In this document: positions 51,101-62,558 of the stretch, piece by piece
How the letters are laid out: each line of letters starts with the position of its first letter
Numbering within the stretch: the first letter of the stretch is position 1
NCBI RefSeq assembly: GCF_964355755.1
Contig: NC_092670.1
Coordinates: 31,791,795-31,855,794 of the forward strand
Reading direction: 5' to 3'
Length of the DNA stretch: 64,000 nt
Source of the DNA: Antedon mediterranea
Lineage: Eukaryota; Echinodermata; Crinoidea; Comatulida; Antedonidae
The notes under the pieces: generated by a model
Told to the model about the DNA's origin: nothing
Databases searched by the model: none
The model's input: the letters and a program-made list of their open reading frames with translations, nothing else
Translations under genes and position numbers: made by a program

Positions 51101-54100
51101 ACTCGTCAAACACATGGCAGCCCTCCTCTGATATATGGCAGAGCCACTCAGACACATGGCCGCACTCGTCAGACACATGGCAGCCCTCCTCTGATACATG
51201 GCACGACTCCTCTGATACATGGCAGCCCTTTTCTGATACATGGCAGGACTCGTCAGACACATGACAGCCCTCCTCTAACACATGGCAGCCCTCATCTGAC
51301 ACATGGCATCCCCCTCAGAAACATGGTAGCCCTCCTCAGGCCCATAGCAGAACTCTTTGGACACATGTCAGCCCTCCTTCTTATAAATGGCATCCCTCAG
51401 ACACTTTTTTTTCATTTATTAATTTCTTACAGCTCCTAATCATTTATCTGTATATAGTCTTTTACAATTGAAGTATTTTTACATTTTTGTACCACCATTT
51501 CTGTGCAAAACATAATAACCTATATTTATAATTTATTCAGGAACATGGTCTAATATTGGTTGGAGAGAACGGTGAAGGAAATGAAAAAGAATTAAAAGAC
51601 AAAGTAGGAGCAATAGTTGTGGTTTCACCAGAAGCTGCTGAGATGCTGGAAATGGTTGGCGAAGGTCCTCTGGATGTGCGACTTAAAAAGTTTGTGGAAG
51701 AAAAGAAACAACTACTAGAAGAGGTAATTTGAAAATATACTGTGCTTACATGCAGTAAAACATAACAATCACTTAACAACATACATTTGCAATCAAGGCA
51801 TGGGCAGGTTGATTATAGTATGAACTTTGCGTAAAAGAAGAGCTAACAAGAAACAGTACTCTGAGCCCGTTCGGACGGAACAAATTTACACGTGTGATGG
51901 TCGCGTGTGGTGTAAATTTTGAGATAAACTTGCTGTTTAAAAAACCACCTCATGAGGTGGATTTTTCAATTACACCTTAAACCGCAAGCTGATTAACCGC
52001 AAGATAAGGAGCAATTTGACCTTAATAGTGTTAAGAGATGCATGAAATATGACCTGTTTGTTAGTTTACACGTGTAAATTGTTTATTGTCCGAACGATCA
52101 CTGATTACACATGTAAAGTTACACATGTAACTGATTTTACGTCCGAACACAGCCTTTGTTGTTTATCCCATGTTACCAATTCAATCAACAATTTAGTGCT
52201 GACCTTTGATCATTTGTTTTGATAATTTGTTAAAGATAAAAAATGCTTTTGAAGGTAGATGTTTTATTTTGTTATTGTTATAAAGTTATTTTTAGCTATA
52301 TGCAATTTTTTTTTATCTGAGGTTAATGGCACATTGAAAAGGCATTATTTTGAGAGAATGCAGTGTGAATGTGTGTTTACTGACTTCATTATGAGATTTT
52401 GTTTGAAAAGCATGGATATTCCTGGAATTTGTGTAAACAAAATTAAAGAATGTGGCAATATAAAAGACGCATACTGTATCAGATTACAGTAATTTTGTAC
52501 TGTGTATGTTTAGTAGTTTTATGTCGTCATAAAATACCTACTGTATTAACATTCTAAATAGTTTTTGTATTGATTCTTTAAATTTAAATATTCAAGTTAT
52601 TTTGTATCATGAACAAAGTTTGTTTGATGTTTGAGATTCATCATTCATTTTAAATTTAACTGCAATATACTTGTTTTTTTTTTTATAAATTTCATTTTAC
52701 TTTTGCAGAATGACACTTTTTACTATATTAAAAAAATGTAATAAATTTTGTTTATTTACCTTAAATTTGTGTATGTTAAATAGTTATGGTCATTTAATTT
52801 GTGATTGTATATTGTAAAAACTAAATTCAATATAACTGTATAATTAATTTTATTTTTTGCTTTCTTTGATTTCATAGATTAGATTACTTAAAATTGATTT
52901 AGAAAATGAAAGGGACAAAGTAGCGGTGGCTGAAAGAAGGAGAACCGCACAAGCACCCTTATCAAATGGACCTGATATAAATGCATATGATATACAAAGT
53001 AAGTTCAATCAATCAGTCATCAATCCAGTGCCATAACGGCTTATCCTAAGGGCCCCAGCGGTTACTGGGGTCCCTAAGCAGGGCCCAAAGGAAAAAACAT
53101 GCATAACCATTTTGGAAAAAGGCTTGTTGTTATCACAGGTCCATTCTATAGTCACTACCAGATACTTTGTTATGGGTACGTCTGAATGTGTAGTGAATGG
53201 AATTAACTGACTATAAAAAAAAGTATAGTGATCCTGTTTTCTCCTGTTTTTTTGACATTTTAGCAATGAAAAAATTTCATATTGTCATTTTAGAAATGTA
53301 TCAAATTATTAATTTAGCCAATATGACACCTCGTCATTGCAATGTAGATTTATATGTATATAGTGTTAGGAAATATTAAAAATGTCTGCTGTACTGTTTA
53401 CTGTCTGGAAATGGACATACTATAATACGCAGATGAACTAGAATAATCGGGCAACATGCCCAATGAAAGTCTTAAAATACAAATTATATATGTATTGGTC
53501 CTTGGTACTACTTCCAACAGGATATACTCTATGTTTAATAGGGCATCATATTCATCATAAACTTTTTTTTTACTTTCTAGGAGAAGCCACAAAACAGGTT
53601 AATGATATAAAATATAAACTTCAAAAGGCAGAGCAGGAACTCACAAACCTTGAAAGCACTGTAAGTACACATATTACCCTGTAGTTTGTACTCCATGGTT
53701 TTTCATGTATGACACTTGGTTTAGAAAGCATGTGTTTTCCATCCTGTAATTGAAGAATAATTTATGGTGGTTTATTTTTCATCAACTTTTGTTTGCTTTT
53801 TATTATTGTTTCAGAATTCACGGTTAGAAGGTCAGGTGAAACGATATAAACAATCCCAAGAATTGGCAGAACAAACAGAAGAAGAATTAAAATCAGACAA
53901 AAGGAAACTGAACAGAGAGGTAAGTAGTAATAAAAAAAAACTACACAACCGATTAACCTTTATACCCTCCCCCATCCACCCACTTCTGGGAGTAACATGC
54001 ATTTTTCTTTGCTTCTATTCTAAATGAAAAATATATCATTTATACATATACATACATGGTTAGCATAATTGGACATTAGAATATGGTACGCAATTTGGGC

Positions 54101-54423
54101 ACATTATCTAATATACCCTTTAGAGTAGAAACCTAACTGAATGAAAAATGGCATTTCAATTTATCACACAGCTTGTAAGCCTTTTTTGAAATGCAACTGT
54201 ATTATACTGTAGTACAATACCCAAATATATATATATGATATATACACAGTACAATGATATTTATGTTATTATTTATATTAATATTATGGTCTCATTGATT
54301 TTCTTCTAGAACCGTACCCTTAGAGATCAAGTTGAAGAATTGGAAACAGAAAAAGGCCATCTAAAAAAACGGTTAGAAAAACTTCGCCAAGTGCGGATTA
54401 CCACAGCCGTAGCAGAGGTTTAG
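39177..54423 (+). CDS. LRRFIP: LRRFIP: Flightless-I-interacting coiled-coil protein (12 exons, 432 aa)
   Basis: Coding exons: 39,177-39,308 (acceptor near 39,155, start ATG 39,177), 43,188-43,274, 45,157-45,210, 45,616-45,663, 48,648-48,758, 49,527-49,697, 50,455-50,547, 51,541-51,723, 52,878-52,998, 53,581-53,660, 53,815-53,919, 54,310-54,423. All introns are GT/AG and phase 0 except that after 52,998 (phase 1). The N-terminus carries the family signature [21 protein letters not shown] with [16 protein letters not shown] Ser-rich linker ([16 protein letters not shown]) follows at about residues 116-131. The rest is coiled coil: [39 protein letters not shown], then [17 protein letters not shown] and HLKKRLEKL near the end. 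The vertebrate homologues LRRFIP1/2 bind the leucine-rich repeats of Flightless-I and act in Wnt/Dishevelled and Toll-like receptor/MyD88 signalling; here the function is inferred by homology. The 12-residue exon-rich middle of some LRRFIP1 isoforms is not seen. An alternative C-terminus may exist (55,073). Confidence 0.9.
39395..39570. repeat. Tandem duplication of about 100 bp in LRRFIP intron 1
   Basis: GGCCAACTGGCCTTGC, CCTAAAATCCCCAAATTCGA and TGTTGGCTGT recur at 39,404-39,470 and 39,500-39,565. Confidence 0.75.
40221..41246. repeat. 515-bp tandem duplication in LRRFIP intron 1
   Basis: Two adjacent copies (40,221-40,735 and 40,736-41,246) differ by only a handful of substitutions and one 4-bp gap. 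They start at AATTTTCTTCAGGATTTTG and end at GCACTCCTCAAGGGCA. This is a recent local duplication. The similar minus-strand frames in both copies are not genes. Confidence 0.85.
42195..42540. repeat. Diverged tandem duplication of about 200 bp in LRRFIP intron 1
   Basis: The segments 42,200-42,355 and 42,398-42,535 share ACCATTGATTG, AATGCCTGTA, CAACAAGT-ACCAA, TTACCATTYGATA, TGTCAACAC-GRGACATA and AACCTGTT. Confidence 0.5.
42836..42875. repeat. TAG trinucleotide microsatellite
   Basis: CTACTACTA followed by a TAG/TAC run with an inverted centre (CTAGTAGTACTGTAGTAG). Confidence 0.8.
44620..44772. mobile_element. MITE, AAGCTCTGTCTACACTATC family, copy 1
   Basis: The left end AAGCTCTGTCTACT (short deletion) and right end AGTTTGATAGTGTAGACAGA flank 153 bp in LRRFIP intron 2. 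The interior has CAAATATAGCAGTGATATGA with TATCATC. Confidence 0.75.
46282..46400. mobile_element. MITE, AAGCTCTGTCTACACTATC family, copy 2 (truncated)
   Basis: The left end AAACTCTGTCTACACTATC is kept and the interior matches the family (GACAAAAAAAGTAATGTGCC, TGGTAGTGATAC). The right end is lost. Confidence 0.6.
48246..48407. mobile_element. MITE, AAGCTCTGTCTACACTATC family, copy 3
   Basis: Complete 162-bp element with ends AAGCTCTGTCTACACTATTA and GATAGTGTAGACAGAGCTT, in LRRFIP intron 5 (the intron ending at 48,647 lies between exons 4 and 5). Confidence 0.8.
49850..50131 (-). mobile_element. tRNA-derived SINE in LRRFIP intron 6
   Basis: On the minus strand the head reads AGCGGTGTGTGGCCAAGCGG from 50,131. 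Its A box, TGGCCAAGCGGTTAA, and B box, GGTTCGAGCC (about 50,055-50,064), match a class II (Leu/Ser-like) tRNA. The acceptor arms AGCGGTG / CACTCGCT nearly pair. A body and an AT-rich 3' end (about 49,850) follow. The anticodon arm is not canonical, so it is a SINE rather than a tRNA gene. Confidence 0.7.
50591..51410. repeat. 21-bp minisatellite in LRRFIP intron 7
   Basis: About 38 units of GCAGACACATGGCAGCCCTA-type repeat. The first eight are nearly identical, later ones are diverse (CTCATCTGATACATGGCAGC). Because 21 is a multiple of three, long periodic reading frames exist on both strands; they are not genes. Confidence 0.9.
51860..52158. mobile_element. Small inverted-repeat element in LRRFIP intron 8
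   Basis: GAGCCCGTTCGGACGGAAC (51,863) is inverted at the right as TTACGTCCGAACACAGCC (52,138). The inside has repeated TTACACGTGTAAA-type palindromes. Looks like a hAT-type MITE; target duplication not resolved. Confidence 0.5.
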
Positions 54424-55072
54424 TAATATTGTCATTGTATGCGGAATATTGTTTAAAGTGGTACTTAAAGATAATGCCATTCTAAACAGTTGCTAATCAA
54501 CAGCCATAGGAGCCAAAGGATTGAATTGCCCTGAGAACATGCACTTTTTGGTGTAAGTAATATAGCACATTGTGCAAGAAGATGGGAGTGAAATATAGTC
54601 AAAATCTCTTAAACTTTTTTCAATATACACTGTGTCTACTTATCATTAATGCAAGAGGCACATTTACTATGGAGATTAGAATAATACTGTACATCTTGAC
54701 AAGAGAGGACCATGCTTGCACTTGTCGACCAATCTCCCATAATGCAACAATCAGAGCGGAATTTTGGCGGCAACTGCCAAATTTTTACTGATATAAGATG
54801 CATGGATAATACAAGAATTCTTCCCCCTATTCTACCCAATCCTCTTCCCAATGGAAACTTTCTTTCTTTAAACATGTTTCACACTGTTAATTTCGTATAA
54901 TTGTTTGTCTTACAAGTATAAAATTTGATCCCCACAATCATAATATGAATTTATTATGCCTGTAGGCACAGGATTGTTAGAGGGACAAAAGGAAATTTAC
55001 TTATGTAGAATTGGTAAAAAAAAATACTCATGAGCTAAACATATTAACATTTCTTCCACTGTTGATCTCTAG
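54424..55072 (+). other. LRRFIP 3' UTR or last intron
   Basis: Follows the stop at 54,421-54,423. If the weak donor GTTTAG at 54,418 is used, this becomes an intron ending at the CTCTAG acceptor (55,067-55,072). Open frames here show no domain. Confidence 0.4.
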
Positions 55073-55240
55073 TTTTTAAGGGAACTTCAGGACAAAGGGG
55101 ATTTGTTAGAAGCCCACGAACCTCCTCTGGCTTCATGCTTGATTAGTTTCATCCACTTCTTGGCCAATTGTATCAGTATTTTTATTTGTATAAAAAAGCA
55201 ACATGACCAAATGTCACAGGTCATATGTTGTCCTTTATAA
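55073..55240 (+). CDS. Possible alternative LRRFIP last exon
   Basis: After the acceptor CTCTAG an in-frame stretch of 55 codons runs to TAA at 55,238. It starts FLRELQDKGDLLEAHEPPLA and then becomes hydrophobic (CLISFIHFLANCISIFICI). Splicing from GAG|GTTTAG at 54,417/54,418 keeps phase 0, replacing the terminal valine and stop. The first 15 residues look like coiled coil; the rest may simply be read-through of non-coding DNA. I rank the stop at 54,421 as the main end. Confidence 0.3.
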   Translation, partial: FLRELQDKGDLLEAHEPPLASCLISFIHFLANCISIFICIKKQHDQMSQVICCPL

Positions 55241-56050
55241 AGGCAAATGTAGATCGTGGTGTATGCTGCCACCTTAAGTGCAGGTCATGGAGTAAGGAAT
55301 AGGCTTCTTTGTACAGCAATTCTGTAGTGTAATACATAAAAAGCAACATGAATGAAAAATTATTGTAGTTGTGTGTAGTACTAATAATTTGTAGTTTTCT
55401 TCTATTTCATAATTCAAATGTAAACATTAGGATATTACGTAAGTAACAAATATAACTTCTAGATAACAACCAAACATTTTCAACTTTTAACGAATCGCAT
55501 GGTGTACTGCAAATGTTACTTCAACATTTCAGCAAATGTTTCTTTGCCATGCAAACACATTAATGTACAGACTTATTTATTTACGTACGACTGTGATTCG
55601 TAAGTTTTTTTTTACTGTATTTGAATGTTTTTGATGATAAAAAAATTCACTAATAAAAAAAATAAACAAGTCTAATAATAAGATTGGTTTGTGGTGAAAA
55701 AATGTGTATGAAAACAATGATTTTAGATTGTATAAAGAACAAAAGGTAGATTTTTTTGTAATTTAAAATGCTATTTAAGTTTTTTCTTTCTTTTTTTGAA
55801 ATGGTTTAAGATGTTAGCATAGATACTATCAATTGTCATATATATATTTATTTATCTCTCTTATTCACAGAGACACTAAGACTAAAAATAAGTACAGTAT
55901 AATAATTTGTTGTAGGAATGCAGGTGTAATGTCCCAGTTTTTTTCGTTAGATACATTGATACTTGTTTTTTTAACATACAGTATACACACGAATAAGACA
56001 TGACTTATACAATTCATACCATACTAGTTATGGTTATATACAAACCTAAC
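55241..56050. other. AT-rich intergenic DNA downstream of LRRFIP
   Basis: AATAAA-type signals at about 55,652 and 55,661 could end the LRRFIP transcript. Nothing else is recognised. Confidence 0.4.
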
Positions 56051-56377
56051 TTAAAGATGTATTGTCCCCCTGAAATTTTTTTTTTTTTAATATGCCATTT
56101 TAATGTCACATAATAATTATCCAACCAAAATTTCGATCGAAAAAAAAAAGGTATTTACCTTAAAAAATGTAATTTAAAGCAAAAAAATGGTCAAATTGGC
56201 TGCCAGCCAATGTTTTTTTGGTGAAATTTAACCATTTATTTTGTCATTTTGTAAGTGAAAACATTTTTTTTTTTCTATGGAAGTGATTAACTTTATTAAA
56301 ACTACAAAATAACATATTCAAAGTCTGATTTAATTAATCTTAATTGTTCATGTTTTTGGAGGACAATACATCTTTAA
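56051..56377 (-). mobile_element. MITE, AAGATGTATTGTCCCCC family, copy 4
   Basis: Complete element with ends AAAGATGTATTGTCCCCC and GGAGGACAATACATCTTTAA, inverted relative to copies 1-3 as judged by the position of CATGTTTTTGGAGGAC. The internal hairpin TTGGCTGCCAGCCAA is present. Confidence 0.75.
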
Positions 56378-58260
56378 AATATTTTTTAAAAATTCTGTTT
56401 TTTGAATCATTAAATTTGGTGGGTTTTTTATAGTCTGAAGTGTTTTTTCAAGAATATGAAATGAAAAAAAAAGTTTTTTATATGAGCTTTAACCTTTTTT
56501 CCCATCTGTGAAACACATAATTCAAATTGGTTACATACTAAAAGCAATGTATTCTGGCTGTGGCTTGGGAAAAACATTGACCATAATGCAAAAATTGTTT
56601 TTGTTTAATGTACAAAATAGTTCTTTACAAATAAAAGTGGTACTTTGCATCAACTTAAATATTAAATATAAATATCAAAGCTGTCACAAATTATTAAGAA
56701 TTAAATGGTAATTGCTATATATATCATTCATTTCATAAACATATATTTATAGTTTCCACATCATACTCTATATATATACGAATTAAATAAATATATAAAA
56801 AAAATGTTTCAATTGCCCTCCACAACCATACCAAATTAAAAAAAACAATTTTCATAATTTTTTTTGTGAACTTAAATATACAGTATGCATAGTTTTATGT
56901 GTTATTATAGTTTTTCTTACATATGTGAAATCTCCAGTTTATTTTAAAAAGGGAAAAATCTACAAAAATATTACAAATCATTGGTGGGTTGGGTTTAACC
57001 CATTATGTCTCAAAAATTTAAACTTAAAGAAACGGTAAATATGTTGTTCATAAACAAACTTTTTTTATTTATATTTGAGCCTGAATAATGAACCAAATTT
57101 TGCATACTATACCAGTTAACCTGTCTTCTATTTTCTATTGTACTGAAATAGTTAATACTTTTATTCTGATTAAAAATTTGTAATCATATTTTAGTAAATT
57201 TCTTATAATAAATCTATTGTTGAACCATAATACTAATAACAACACACAATTGTTTATAAGATTTTCAAATTAACTGCCAATATTTTATACATTGCTTGGT
57301 ATTTTTTTATTTAGGTTAAAATATTTTGTTATGGTTTGGTATGACACTGCATTAAATGTAATTTTAGTTGTGGGTTTTGTTATGGTCAATGATCGGGGTT
57401 TTTCATCACCCTTGGCTAGCCCTACAAAACAATTTACACAAATTTTACGCCATTCCCCATAATTTTCACACTATTAACTTTACGAGGGCCGGGCGGATCC
57501 AATATTTTTAAACCATGAATCTCTATATATATTAATATTCTGTCAAAAATAGATATCAAAAAGTAGTTAATAATTTCATTTTAGCTGTCAAAAGGGGAAG
57601 AGCACACCACTAGCGCTACCCATGTTTTACCTCTTACCACACTATAATCAGCCAAAAAACGAATGAATCCGTCACTGAACAATTATATTAGGCCTACTTT
57701 ATTAAATAATGCGACATAAGACAACTTAAATAATATTATTTGCATTGTTCATAATTTATATTTTGAAATTAAATATGTAATGACCATTATTCATCTTTTT
57801 TTTTTATTGACGTTAAAGATATCAGATGAACTGTATAAATATATATTTTAATTTTATAATTTTTGTAAAATTATATTTTCAGAGGTAATGGTAGTTTTTA
57901 TTTACATGTATTAATGCCATGGCAACCAGCAACATATGAAATGTTTCCGCTTGTATTAAACAAATTGTTATATGAAATAGACTAGGGAAAATTGAAATGA
58001 AGTTGTTTTCTTATCTGTCTGCAATAAACCAATTGCCAGAAAAATTGTCTTTGTTATACTAATAGTTTTAGTATTTTGGTTCGAGCTTTTATGTCTTTTG
58101 ATTATTAGGCCTACCCAGATTTTATTCCAGAAGTCTAAGATATACAAATGAAATCATCATCATGATGAATAGAAATAATTTTTTAGTTTTGTACCTGACC
58201 ACATTACTGTGTACTTAAATTATGTTGTGGGAAATGATTAAGGAGGGTGGGACTTTGGAA
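56378..58260. other. AT-rich intergenic DNA between LRRFIP and COQ10
   Basis: No gene or named repeat that I can support; long A/T runs throughout. Confidence 0.5.
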
Positions 58261-58286
58261 GAAAAGTGATTTAATGACGTTTTAAA

Positions 58287-58294
58287 TGACGTCA
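58287..58294. promoter_or_regulatory. CRE palindrome upstream of COQ10 (distal)
   Basis: Perfect TGACGTCA, about 150 bp before the COQ10 start codon, with a half site TGACGT at 58,275. The consensus is bound by CREB/ATF factors in animals. Confidence 0.55.
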
Positions 58295-58377
58295 CTCTTT
58301 GACCTGCATTTTTTAGAGGACATAAATTTATTGGCGGTGGTGGATGGCCTGGCGGAGGAATGACGACATTGGATGTG

Positions 58378-58385
58378 TGACGTCA
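58378..58385. promoter_or_regulatory. CRE palindrome upstream of COQ10 (proximal)
   Basis: Second perfect TGACGTCA, about 55 bp before the start codon and 91 bp from the first. A GC-rich GGCGGTGGTGGATGGCCTGG (58,333) lies between them. The stretch 58,260-58,439 is the likely core promoter and 5' UTR. Confidence 0.6.
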
Positions 58386-58439
58386 TCATACTGTAACAGA
58401 AACCGGTAGCGCAAAAAAACATCAGCGGCTGTTTTTGTT

Positions 58440-61400
58440 ATGGCGAAAAATGTCAAAGTTCTGCAACGAATTTATCATAGTTATTATGGTAGATTACTCA
58501 AAGAGACTCAAATTATAAATCCAAGAAGGTTTGTTGTCAATTTAAATCCGAAAATAATCATAGGCTAGGTAGTTTGAAAGTTTTACCTATAGGCTAGGCC
58601 GGATTGTCAATCACGTCATAGCCAATTGACAATTTTGAAGCACTTCGATTCGGGTACAATGCCCGCGAGGGAGAAGTGAGGTGGCACTGCATAGGCCTAG
58701 CCTAGTTGGACTGATGATAGTTGAGTTGGGATTTGCAACTAAATTATTTTGTAGGAGGTCTGGACATTGAATCAGTTAATTTGTTTAATTTCAGTTATTT
58801 TTTCCCAGCCATTGACTTGGCTATATATAGGCCTATCCTAGTAAACTGTCTCTGTAGTAGTAGTAGTACGTGTAGGCCTAACTAACTAAGCCTACTACAC
58901 TACTGTAGTATATACTAGATTTTATAGTATACTATAGAAAAGCCTAGGCCTATACTAATTAGATCCCTAATTACTATTATATAGGCTAGGCCTTTTCTTA
59001 GTTAGGTCTAGATTTACATTTACAGTACATACACATTGTTTATTGGATTCCCCAACGACAACGTTCAGTCAGATATGAAAATACAAATTGTAAACGACAT
59101 GTGATGGATGGGTTCACATAATAATAACGCAGACTTGGCTGCATCTACGCCTAGGCGTAGATCCAAGCTAGTAGAGTCTATATCTACGCCTATTGACCCA
59201 ATCGGGCCCCTCTTTCTCAGGCCTCCGGCCCTTGTAACCTAAAAAAAAAATCCTTCTAGGAAAATGATGAGAAAAGATAATCAATAAAGAAGATGGTGAG
59301 TAAAACAAAAATGTAAAAAAAAAAAATACCAAAAATGAGTTTCAAACCCTAACCTAACGCTACATCATTACATTGCAAGACCCAAGCACTAGCCATCCAG
59401 CTGACTTACAATCCACCGATATCATAACCTATTATGTAGTATTTTATCAAAAACTATAGGGGGTGCGATATCGGCGTAAATATAGAATCAGGATTGGATT
59501 TACGACTAGTCGTAGAGGCAGCCAGTTCGTAATAATAAGCTGAATGTGTTGATCTGAACATCAAGCAAGTATAGGCCCAGGCCTAACTGTACCCTAACTT
59601 ACGAATAAGGGCTAAAAGTGCACACTAGACCTTACTTGGAATAAGCCATATTTATGGTAGTCCATAACTCTGACTACCATTTACCATAGTAGTTTGGAGC
59701 AATATTAAGCTTGCCGGATGCATAAATTCCGCTTCTTGTGTAAATAAGCCGCCATTAGCCACGTTATACTAAAATTTCTTAATAAATTGGTAGTCCAGTA
59801 TTTTAACCACTGATACATTACAACCCCTACTATGTCTGTACCATTAGTTATTTTCCTTAAATTGAAACTGTAAAGTCCTATAGTACAGTACTCCTTTGTC
59901 TTTCATCTGTTCTTTTATTTTAATTTCTAATTCAATTACTTTTTTTCACATGACTTTCCCATGTCTTCTATTTGCCTGAGTTCCGTTGACAAAATCATGT
60001 AAAATCATCTTATAATTTTTGCAGTTTATCGGTTTCATTCTACCATCAAGCAAGAGATTCAAACCATTATGCAATACTCAATAGAATTCCGTCTGCGGGT
60101 ACAGTCCTTATACCACAAAGAAGCTTCCTTACAGATTATATCCCATCACTGAACAAACGAAAAGAGTACTCGGAAAGAAGAATATTAGGGTAAGTTTCAA
60201 CAGAAAAGTATATAAGTAAGAATTTATATTGAATTGGGATAAATATTAGGTAAATTTAGGTCTGCCTTGTTAGCGGAAGCATGCAGAGAATGCACTTTTG
60301 GATTCCTTTCTGCAGTTATACTTACTAGGTTTAGATCTTAACAAATTAACTAACTGTTTTATTATTAATACTGTAATTGTAGTTAATAAATGTATCTTTT
60401 ATCTAGTATATGGCACATTCTTTAATACAGTATCATAGGCCATTAAACCTAACATAATACAGGCACCGTACATATGTGACACATGTGACAATGTATTTAA
60501 CTGGGCATATTTACTGTATGCCATATGTGGAGATACAAATCAGAAATCGAGTATTGTATTGTACAACATCATTTTTAATTTCATTCAACTTTTTTTTTTA
60601 TTTATGTGTGTTGTTGTACAGTAACTACAGTCAACTCTTCCAATATCGGACACCTTTGGGCTGGCCTATTATTTCTGGTTATCGGGAAAGTCTGGTATTC
60701 GGAATGTATCTTTAATAGTAAAAAAAGAATTTGGGAGAGTCTGCTGTACTTAGTTTAGAAAGCATTAGTTTAGATTGTTGTTATCTACTGTATCAAGACC
60801 ACTCACTGCCCAATGCATGCTCTAAAAAATTTATGAATTCTAATTCAGATTTTGTTATCTTTGATTTCTTAGGTATTCTATGGAGGAAATGTATGAAGTT
60901 GTTGCAGATGTTGAAAATTACAAACATTTTGTTCCGTGGTGTACCAAGTCGGAGATTGTTGCACAAAAACCGGGACACTTTAAAGCGCAGCTGGAAGTTG
61001 GATTCCCTCCTTTATGTGAACGTTACATGTCGTTAGTTACTGTTACTAGGCCACATTTAGTAAAGGTAATTGTTTTTAAGGAGTTTTCATATAAATCCTA
61101 TTTTTAACGACTGATGACATCATTATTATATTCATTTGCACGACAGCTTACCTTTGCAAACACATTGCATTAATATATTCATCTTGATTTTGATTCGATG
61201 AAAGAAAAGTTTAGAACAAAGCATATGCAAAGCATACTGTATATGAGTGGTAGTCACTGTGTTGTTCGAAGACCGTAGGGTTTCTTTGGTCGGTTTGAAT
61301 TCCATGTTGCTCTCCGTGTGTTTCAAATGGTGGATTGGAATATATAAACAGCGCGCACCATTTTTCAGATGAGACATTAAGCTGTTGATCCTGTGAGCAC

Positions 61401-62558
61401 AGTACACTCTTCAAAAAGAGTAGAGGATCGTGCTCATTAAAAAATAAGTGATGAATTATTCTTTTTATTGTTTGTATTATATAAAAATAAAACTTTAATT
61501 TGACCATTTTTTTTTTTTGTTAATTTATTATAGAATATTTAATTATTCTGCAGAAAATTAATGAAGTGTTTATGCTTTGATACCCTGCGTTTATCTACTC
61601 TTTCTTTTGACTGGATTGTATTTTCAGTAATGTACAGTAGTACTGTGTTTTTTAATTTGTTCTACGTTTACAAGGTTTAAAGTATTTAAAGTTATAAATA
61701 AAAACATACATAACATATTACATATAAAATACAGACAAATTAGAACATGCATAATTTGATAATGATGTTCTTATCATTTATTGTATTATTAGGCTGTTTG
61801 TACTAATGGTATGCTGTTTAATCATTTAATGACATCTTGGAGATTTAGTCCTGGCATTAAAGGAAAGGCGGATACTTGTACACTAGACTTTCAGGTAAAT
61901 ACATTACATACATTAGTGGTCACAGCTTGCTTCAACAAGATTGAATGTTTAAAGATGTATTGTCCCTCAAAAATAGACAAATTAAGATTAATTAAATCAG
62001 ACTTTGAATAGATTATTTTCTAGTTTTAATAAAACTTTAGTTTAAATAAACATCTGTGGAAAAAAAAAAAAAAAATGTTTTCACTTATAATAAGATAATA
62101 AATGGTTAAATTAAACCAAAAACCATTATTTTCATGTAAATTTTGTTTAGATCCAATTTTTGGTCAAAGTGGATAACTATTATGTGTCACAGAGCAATTA
62201 AGATGTACCATAGAGATATTATAGTATCTCTATGGATGTACAGCGCCCTCATTTAGCATATTCGAATACTGCCTATAATACAATAGTGTACGTGTACTTC
62301 CCTATTTCCTTGATATCAAACTAACAATTATTTTTAGCCACTTGAATTGATTGAATACATATTAACTAAAATTCCCTTTTTCTTAATTCTTTTCAGATTT
62401 CATTTGAGTTCCGATCAGCATTACATTCAAATTTATCAACTTTATTTTTTGACGAGGTAGTGAAGAAAATGGTAAAAGCTTTTGAGAAGAGAGCTGAAAA
62501 AGTTCACGGTCCTCAAGCAATTAGCAAGTCACAAATAATACATATACACAGTTCTTGA
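58440..62558 (+). CDS. COQ10: COQ10, mitochondrial coenzyme Q-binding protein (5 exons, 236 aa)
   Basis: Exons: 58,440-58,528, 60,025-60,189, 60,873-61,065, 61,793-61,894, 62,397-62,558. GT/AG introns keep frame and the total is 711 nt including the stop. The N-terminus ([20 protein letters not shown]) is basic, lacks acidic residues and suits a mitochondrial presequence. From about residue 80 it has the COQ10 START/polyketide-cyclase fold: [61 protein letters not shown] and [10 protein letters not shown]. In yeast and animals COQ10 binds ubiquinone at the inner mitochondrial membrane and is needed for efficient respiration. Length matches the family (about 210-250 aa). A polyadenylation signal AATAAA lies at about 62,678. 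Confidence 0.93.
59128..59529. mobile_element. 402-bp MITE with 9-bp target duplication in COQ10 intron 1
   Basis: TAATAATAA flanks both sides (59,119-59,127 and 59,530-59,538). The ends CGCAGACTTGGCTGCATCTA and TAGAGGCAGCCAGTTCG are imperfect inverted repeats that continue into TACGCCTAGGCGTAGATCCA-like palindromes. A 9-bp duplication suggests a Mutator-like element. Confidence 0.75.
61948..62190 (+). mobile_element. MITE, AAGATGTATTGTCCCCC family, copy 5 (3' truncated)
   Basis: The left end AAAGATGTATTGTCCCTC and interior (TTTGGTCAAAGTGGATAACT with ATTATGTG) match the family; the right terminal repeat is missing. It lies in COQ10 intron 4. Confidence 0.65.

Noticed and set aside
50563-51302. 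Frames of 80-169 codons on both strands
   Set aside because: They are periodic translations of the 21-bp minisatellite, open in several frames at once.
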